Part shown: piece after piece, positions 25,601-34,600 of the stretch
Position numbering within the stretch: the stretch's first letter is position 1
Layout of the letters: every line of letters starts with the position of its first letter
NCBI GenBank assembly: GCA_947382865.1
Contig: CANDBF010000009.1
Location: 1 to 44,053, forward strand
From: an uncultured Clostridia bacterium
GTDB lineage: Bacteria; Bacillota; Clostridia; Christensenellales; CAG-917
Reading direction: 5' to 3'
Length of the DNA: 44,053 nt
The notes under the pieces: generated by a model
Told to the model about the DNA's origin: nothing
Seen by the model: the letters and a program-made list of their open reading frames with translations, nothing else
Databases searched by the model: none
Position numbers and translations under genes: made by a program

Positions 25601-28600
25601 CCGCTTCCCCAAACGCGTCCGACAATACCGCCGACGTTCTCGCTGCCGACTATGGTTGTATAGAAGGCGAGCATATTCCTTATGACTATGTCGTTTGCCT
25701 TGATTATACCTATCGCGCCGCCGACGTTCGCGACGGAGGGTGCGGATATATCGCTCGCGGCGTACATAGTGATATCCTTCCAGCTATCGACGCTGTTTCC
25801 GAAATCCTCCTGCGCTCCGCCGATTATGCCGATTGCGCCGCCGACTCCGCCTTCTCCGCCGGAGCCCGAAACCGTGATCGAACCTCCGCCCGAGAATTCA
25901 AAATGTACGCCGACTACGGATATTTCGATATGCGCAACGGATGAGCATACCTCGTCCAAGCCGACAAGTCCGACGGAGCCTCCGATTGCGACCGATCCGT
26001 TTGACGTAACGCTGCCGGTATTTATAAACTGCGACTGGCTGACCGCGCCTGCGAGCATGCCGATATTTCCGCCGACGTAATTCGCTCCGTTGACGGTACC
26101 CGCGTTGATGAAGTAAACCTCGGCGCCGCCGATACTGCGTATACTGCCGAAGAGCGCGCCTATGGAGCCTCCGACGTAGTTGCCGCTACCCTTGACCGTG
26201 CCGTTTTCGCTCGCCGCTGCGCGCGCTTCCGTAACGCCTGACGAATAGCTGTCCGTTTCGCCGTTGTAGAAATACGTATCGGCGCCGTTTGCGGTAAGCA
26301 CAGCTTCGCTGTCCACTCTTCCTATCGAACCGCCGACGAAATTCATCCCCGCGACCGAACCCGAGTTTGCGAATACGCCCGATATAACGCCGCGGCGCAG
26401 ATAACCGATAACTCCGCCGACGTTGTCTCCGCCGACGACCGCGCCCTTATTCTCTATGGTGAGGCTGGCGCCTTCAACCGAGCTGCCGCCCATATCTATA
26501 TAGCCGTCGTTGTTTCCGACTATGCCGCCGACGTTGTCCATGGCGCCCGAAATGCTGCCTTCGTTGATAATATCGCCCTTTGTGATGACAACGTTTGACT
26601 GATTGAGACCCACTATACCGCCGACGTTGCTCTTGCCGTCGGAATTGCTGTCGCCCGCGACCTTTGCGCCCGTAAGAATGTTTATGCGAACGCTGCCCGT
26701 ATACGCGGTATTCATATACATATCAGCGCCGATTTGCAGACTACCGGAGACGATACCCGAACCCGAGATTTCGCCGTTCTGACCGATAAGTCCTCCGACC
26801 TCGCTCGCGCCTTTTATGTCCGCACCGACGTTTACGACGGTGCCCTCGGTGCTTGCGAGGATATGCGTGACGCCCTTGTTGTATCCGACGAGACCGCCGA
26901 CTCTGCTTGCGTTTTGCAAATTCATCGTAACGTCTACCGTAAACGTGCCGTCAAACGCGCCGTCGAGAGTTACGCCCGCGATACCGCCTATATTGAACAG
27001 CGAACCCTTGCCGACCGCCGCGGTTATGCTTGCGACCTTTGCCACTGTCACCTTGCTTCCGCTCTGGAACTGCGTGCCCGTACCCATAGCGCCGATAATG
27101 CCGCCGATATTTTTGGTTTCGCCGTTCGTAGTGCCCGTTCTGATATTTATACTTCCCTCGAAAGTAATATTTCCGTACAGGAAGTTGTTTGTGCCCGTCA
27201 CGCCTCTGCCGATTACGCCGCCTATCGCCGTGCCGTAATCCACGCCGCTTTCAGTCATGTTGTCGACGTTGCCCCAGCTGTTGTATCTGACTATCGTCGC
27301 GTATCTCGATACGGTAACGTCCGAAATATCCAGACTTCCGCGTGCGGTACCGATAATGCCGCCCACTGAATTCTCGCCAGAAATCGTTACTCCCAGCGAC
27401 GAAGTATAACCCACGTATGCCTTTGTGATATCGAAACGTACAATGCCGTCGTTGCTTCCGACTATGCCGCCTATGTCCGAACCCGCGCCGCTATCCGTTA
27501 CGCCCGACACCGCAGACACCGAAGTGTTTGCATATACGTACAGATTGTTGAAATCGACGACGTTGCTCGACTCCTTCGTTCTGCCCCACGGGTCGCCCGC
27601 ATATCCGGCTATTCCACCCGAATTGTTCTTTATAGCGGCTATATCTGCATAAACGGTATAGCAATCGCTTATTTCGAGATGCTTGAGTCCGTTTTCGGCG
27701 ATAGTTTCGCCCTTGCGCGGTCCCGCCGCGCCGACAATTCCGCCCGCGAAGGTTTTGACGTTCACTCCGCTCTTGACGCTCTCGTCGGGACCGAACGTGC
27801 GCACGGTGACAGTATGCGACGTATCCTCGCCCGCTCTGCATCCCGTTATGCTCGTATTTCCGCCCGCATAACCCGCTATTCCGCCCGCAAAGACGTAGTA
27901 TGCGGTGGAATTTGTCGCTCCGTACGCCTTTATAGAGCCCGATACGGTTATATTTTCGATTTCGGCGTCGTAGACGCTTCCGAACAAGCCCGCGAACGTA
28001 TCTCCCGCTCTCTGCGAGATTTTCAGATTTCTTATCTGCGTATTGGAAGCGGAAGTTATTTTCCCGTTGTTATCCCGAGTATAATGCGCCCCGCTTATAC
28101 TGCCCTCGAAAGCGCTGGCTCCGCCCGTGCCTATCGGATAGAAGTTGACGTAGCTATAAAAATTAGAATCGTTTTTATACGCGCTTCCGTTGAAATAGTA
28201 GTTGTATCCGACCCACTTCGTCCTCAGATTGTCCGACGAGTTGTGCTGTATTGGAGAACGACCGAGCGCGCCGTTGTTGTACAGGAAGTAGTTTTTGCCA
28301 TACTGGTCGTACGTGCCCGAGGCTGTTCCGCTCTTCATCGCGTTCGCCGCGATGGACATATCCATGTTGATATAATCCGCGCTCATTTCATCGATATTGT
28401 TCTCGCCGTTTGCAATCGCAACGTACTTATCACGGAAGGTATAAGTCGCAGAGCCGCTCTTTGCTCTCAGCAACGCAGACATGGCCTGCAAGCCTACGCC
28501 GTCCTTGATTATGTACGGGCTCTCCTCGCTTCCCGCCTGCGCGCCCTGCCAATCGCCGTAGCTGTCCTTTCCAAAGGAAACCGATAGCATGGACAAGCCC

Positions 28601-31600
28601 TCTTTGGTGTCCATCGAGAACATCGCAAGCTGAGGCAGACAGCCGTATATATAGACGTATCCCTGCATATTGCCCGAAAGGAAATCGTCGTCGTACGTCA
28701 CCTTGTACGTCTTTTCGTCATAACTCGCGCGATAATTGCCGCTTCCGTCAATCAGAGTCGCCGCCTGATTGGCGTCGCTTCCTATCGGGACTTTTACTCC
28801 GTAACCGTTGATTGCTTCCGTATGATACGTGGTCAGGTCCGCAACGTTATCCACAACGATGCCGTCGACATACCTGCCTTCTTCTTTCTTGATAGCGTTT
28901 ACCCAAGCGAAAGAACCCTCGGTGTCCATAACGCCCGTAAAATATGAGTTATTTCCGGTAGATTTATTATTGTAGTACAGATTGTCTTTCAAAACATAGT
29001 TATAATATGTAGTTCCTGCGGGTTGAAGTCTGCTCTTCTGACTGGAGGTAGAGGAAGAATGACCGTTGTCCCAATTATCGCCCTCGTCCATAAAGCCGCA
29101 TATACTTGCGCCGTATGCCGCGTCGCCGCTGAAATCGAGCAGAAATTGCGTATCCTGCGAAAACTCCGCGACGCACAATCCTATACTATAACAATAATTG
29201 ATAATTATTTTTACATTATTATTAGGTTCGCTCGGCTGAGCCTGTCCCAGAATACCGCCCATGCGGTTCTGCCACTGACGGTATTCGCCGACAACCTGAT
29301 AGCAATGCACTCCGCCCGAATTATAGCAGTAGAGAATCTTTCCCCACCCCATAATACCTGCTATTCCGCCGACAATAGAACCGTTGAGAGCCTCTCGAGA
29401 ATATCCGCCTGAAAACGGGTCAGACAGTTTACCGTTAGAGGTTGTTCCGCCGACATGCACCTCTCCGTTGTTATAACAGTATACAATGCGCGATTCGCCG
29501 CCCTGATGCACCTGACAGCTGCTTGTTCCGTTCCAAACCTTGTAAAGGTTCAATTCGCCTACGCCGCCTACAAGTCCGCCGCAAATCGAGCCGTACGCGA
29601 CGATTGTACCGCTGTTGAAAGACGAATACATCCTTATATAGCCGTAGTTTCCGGATTTACCCAATATTCCGCCCGCGTAACTGTATGCGTGAGACCTGTT
29701 CGGCTCGGAGGTAAGTCCGTTGTTTGCGGTGACCGCGCCCGTATTTGCGCTGTTGAAGATTTCAAGACCCAGAACGGAGCTCGAGCCCGTGCCGTTGGAC
29801 AGTCCTATAATTCCGCCTACGTTGTTGCCGCCCGTAATCTTTCCGCTGTTCTTGCAGCTCTCGAATCTGACGTCACCGAGGCTTCCCTCTGTGGAAATAA
29901 CGCCTACGAGTCCGCCTGTGCCGTAGGCGTAGTTCTCGTAGTTCTCGTTGGTGCCGTCCGTTGTCGTTATTGCCCCCGTATTGACGCAGGTGACGAAATT
30001 GACTTTATAACCGTTAGACGTGCCGACAAAGCCTCCCGCCGTGCGCAACGCGTTTATCTTGACTTCGCTCGTACAGTTTACAAACGTAAGAGCGCCCTGC
30101 GGCTCGCCGACAAACGCCGCGATATTGCTTCCCGACGTGCCGAGGCTTCCGCTGATTGTCAAATTTTTGAACGTTGCGTTTTTAGCGAACGGGAACAAGC
30201 TGAGCGCGCTCGCGGTGCTTCCGGTAATATTTACGTCGATAGTGTAGCCGTCGCCGTCGAATATGCCGTCAAATCCGTTCGTCACGCCGTTGAGGCTGCC
30301 CGCCAGATCGTTTGCGCTTGTTATAGACAGATTTGTCGCCAGCTTGACGTATTTGCCTCTGAACGATTTGCCCGCCTTTATATCGTCTCTTAGCGCCCTC
30401 CACAAGGTTATAGACGAAATAACGTACGGCGTGCCCTCGTCGCCGGTTGTAAAGTCGTTCTTGACGTAATTTCCCACAAGACGCGTCTTGCCGCCGTTTT
30501 CATAATACGCCTTGGCGGACAGCGAGGAAATGTATCCGTTCGTATCGTAATTTGCGGTGGCGTCAATAGTATAAGCCTTGTTCCCCGACGCGGGAACACG
30601 GTACGCCTTTTCTGCATTGGCGTCCTTTGCGGCTTGGGTCGTATCCTTACAGACTTGAATATCCTTAAATTCGATATCGATAACGCAGATGGAGAAATTG
30701 GCGGAGTCTGCCATATCAAGACGGTAATACAAATCTCCGCCCGATACCTCGAAAACGTCGAACACGTTGTCCGTCGACGTATCCGTTCCGCTCACGTTAT
30801 AAAACACCAGCTGCTTGTTGTCGGTAGGTATAAACGTTCTTAGCGACAGCTTTCCGCTTGTCGACTTGTTTACGGTTATCGTCGCCGCAGTCGTGATAGC
30901 CATGCCCTGAGAGAGCACGCCTGTCGCAATCGCGTATTCCTTGGCGTTTGGCAATCTGGAATTTATCACGGAAGAGTCTATAATCACGTACTTTCCGTTT
31001 ACGTTCACGCTCTTGGTCTGATAAGTAGGCGAGGTAGCGGCATAAACCGTCCAAGACGACGACACTGTCGTGCCCGCGTCCGTCGCGCCCACCACGCCGC
31101 CGTTGAGATTGTTTACTCTGTCGAATTTGAATCCGTAGCCTATACTGTCTGCAACCTGTCCGCCCGCGAGTCTGCCCACGAGTCCGCCCACATACGAGCC
31201 TCCGCGTACGCTGTCCGCTGTCGTAGACGTCGCGCCGTAACCCGCTATACTGCCCGACACTCTGCCGCCGCCCATATAGCCGATAAGTCCGCCTGCGTAA
31301 TTGCCCGTTGCCGAGGACAGCGAGGTTCCTGCCGCGACGGTCATAGTGCTCACCGTATGCTCGAAAACATGCATTGCGGAGGAAACGTATCCGACAAGTC
31401 CGCCCGCATAATTCTTCGCAAGTATATAAGTCGCAGTACTACCCGAAATACTGCCCTCAGTAATATCTTCGGAGTAGCCGTTATATACGTTGAGATAGGA
31501 GCTTGCCGCGTTCACGGGTATGCCGCTCTGCGCGGTCTTATTGACGAATGCAAGCAATGAGCCCAAGCCCGCATATCCGACGATACCGCCCGCATAATCC

Positions 31601-34600
31601 CCCGTCGCGGTCACTCTGCCGCGGTTTATCAGCTTGCCGTTTCCGCCCTCGTCCGCAGGAGCAAGACGTACCGTGCTGTTTACCGCCGTGTTTACTGTCG
31701 CGTCGTATCTTCCGTATGTCAGGAGGTTGGAAAGCAGCGTATCTCCGCTCACTCCGTAGCTCTGCACTCTGCCTATCGCGCCGATCAGACCGCCTACGTA
31801 GCCCTTGCCCGCTATGGAAACGCCGCCCGTAGATGCGGAAGTCCTGCTGTTGAGCATTTGCACGGTGTTTCCGAGCAATGTCGTATCCGAGGATACGTAC
31901 TTGCCCGCGGTGGAGGCTATATATCCGAACAGCGTGCCCACAAAATCGCCGTTGTTCGCCACGGTGACAAGCTCCGTCGAGTAACGCAGATAGACCGTCT
32001 GACCGCCTATTTCGTAGCCGCCGTCGGACAGCTGCACCGCGCTCTCTACGGTCGCGTTCTCGCCGATAACGCCGATAACGCCTCCGAAGAAGCTCGTAGC
32101 GCCGCTGAACGTAAATACCGTATGGTCCGCAACCACCCAGTTATCCGTAAACACCGCGCCCGCGCCGCTGACATAGCCGAACAGACCGCCCGCCACTCTG
32201 CCGCCGTTGAGCGTTACGTTCACGCTGATATAAGAGTTGCCGCTCGCATTTTTGTTGCGTATGTAAAACACGCTGTCAGAAGCGGACAAATCCGCGCTCA
32301 CGCGTTTGTAGCCCTTTCCGACGAAGCCGCCGAATATGCCGCCGACGTAATTCGCGCCCCTGACGGTGATTTTGTTGTTATCGTTGTTTGAAACGTAGGG
32401 TGCAAATCTGAACCCGTCGCACTCGCTCGCGTCCATCCAGCCCGCGTATCCGCCGACGTACGTCGTTCCCGACACGGTTATCGCCGACGTAACCGCCGAC
32501 TGCTCGGGATTTGCGACTATCTGCGACGGGGCGGTCACCTTGATATAGCCCGCCATTCCGCCGACGTACTCCGTGCCGTTAAGCGACGAAGCCGCAGTCA
32601 CCGTAGCGTCGAGCGTCACTCCGTCGGCATATCCTATAATACCGCCCACATAGTGCGCGCCCGTAACGGTTATACCGCTCTTTGCCGCGGATATGGTTAT
32701 ATTTGCGGCGTATCCGACGATGCCGCCGACGTGGTCTCCTCCGCTTACGCTTCCGCTACCGCTGTATACGCCCGAAATATTCTTCTCGGCATAACCTGTT
32801 ATGCCGCCGACGTAATTGCCGCCCGACACGGCTCCCGTATAGGTGAACGTAGCGCTGTCGCCGTTCAGAGTTCCGACAAGCGCCGCGCCCTGCACCCTTC
32901 CGAAAATGCCGCCCGTATAATCGCTGCCCGAAACTATGCAACGGCTGTTTGCTATATTGGTCGCAGCGGCGTTATTGCCGAGAAGACCAACTACGCCGCC
33001 CGTATGGTTGCCGCCCGTCACGGTACCCGTAACGGTTATATTGGACAGCGTTGCCGTTCCGTTCAGATCGCCCGCGACGTATCCGAACAAGCCGACGTAT
33101 TCTCTGCCGCTTTCGTTGATATCGAGCGTGACCGTAAATCCCGTTCCGTCCGCGCCTTGCCCGTCGAAGGAGCCCGCAAACCTATACAGCGTGTCGGAAG
33201 CACCGTACTTTGTGCCGACGGAAACAAATCCGCCGTTTGTACTCGCAGATACGTTTGCTCCCAGACGGAAGTACGCTCCCGCGAAAGTGCGGGATTTTGC
33301 GACCGCGCCGGCATTGTTGATGAGCGCAAGGGAAGAATCCGAGCTTGCGATACTGTTCCATGCCTGCGCGCCGTTGACAATCTGGCTCAGACGCAGTAAA
33401 TGCGCGTCGTGCTCTATGACGTAAGGATGCGCTTGGCTGCCCCAGTCCGAAGCGGTGATGTCTCCGCCGAAATCGCTGTCCATAAGCGTGAAGCGTATCG
33501 TTCTCGTACCCGTATAATTGCCATTGCCCGTCAAAGTCATTACGACGTCTATCAAATGCTCGTCGCCAAAAAGGAGATTATCGCCGTCGACGGAAAACCC
33601 TTCTATAACGATATCTAGGTCGCCCGTATAATCCAGCGTATAATATGCGTCGCGCAAGGTCGACGGGTCGGTGTATTTATGGAATAAAATATAATGGTGT
33701 AAACTATTGTGTATACCGTTGCCGTCCTTATATACCAATGCAAACGGACTGTCGGCAGGAGCGGAAAACAGTCTTCCGTTCTTATCCGACTCCAACTGAT
33801 AATATGAATTTCCGGCTATATTGCCCAAATAAGAGTTGGAGACAAGTCCGTCCGCGCTGTATCCGAACGGCATGACGAACTCCGTCCCGTCGCTCGTCTT
33901 GGAGGCTATGTTCATCCTCTCAATCTTATAGGTCGCCGCACGGTTTCCGACAAGCTTATCTCCGTTGTAAACAGACAGCTTAACGGAATATTCTCCCGCA
34001 ATATCGGGAACTGTTTCCGTCCAAGCTCCGCTCACCCAATAGAACGCTTTGCGTGAAGTAATATAAGAATTGGCGCTTACCGTCAGCCAATCGTCGGGTT
34101 TTGCCGCTAAATCGAGATATGCTTTGGTAATGATATCGCTTGCCACCGCTTTAATTGCGGCGGTATCCAGCATCAATCTAGCTATCTGAGAATTGTTGTT
34201 GTTTGCGTCTAGTATGTCCGAAGAGAATACGGCGTTTGATATGCGCACATCGGAACTATTGCTGTCGGGCAAAGTTTCCGCACATGACATACTCGCGGGA
34301 GCAACCGTTTTATACGTCGTACCGATATAACTGTATATTCGCAAATAATTGCCGTTTGAGACCGTCAATGCGTTGCCGAATAATCTGAACGCAGTGTAAA
34401 CCGTTCCGTTTGCGACAAGGGACCAATCCGTGCTCGTTACGTCCGACGTATTTACAGACGGGTAATAAGCGCTGTTCACGGCGGAAGTCGCCACGACGTG
34501 GGAACCGTAATTATTTGTACTGCCCTGATGAAAGTTCCAACTGCCGCCTATATTCACCGTCCCGCCTATTTTGCCTATAATTCCGCCGCGCGTAGCTGCA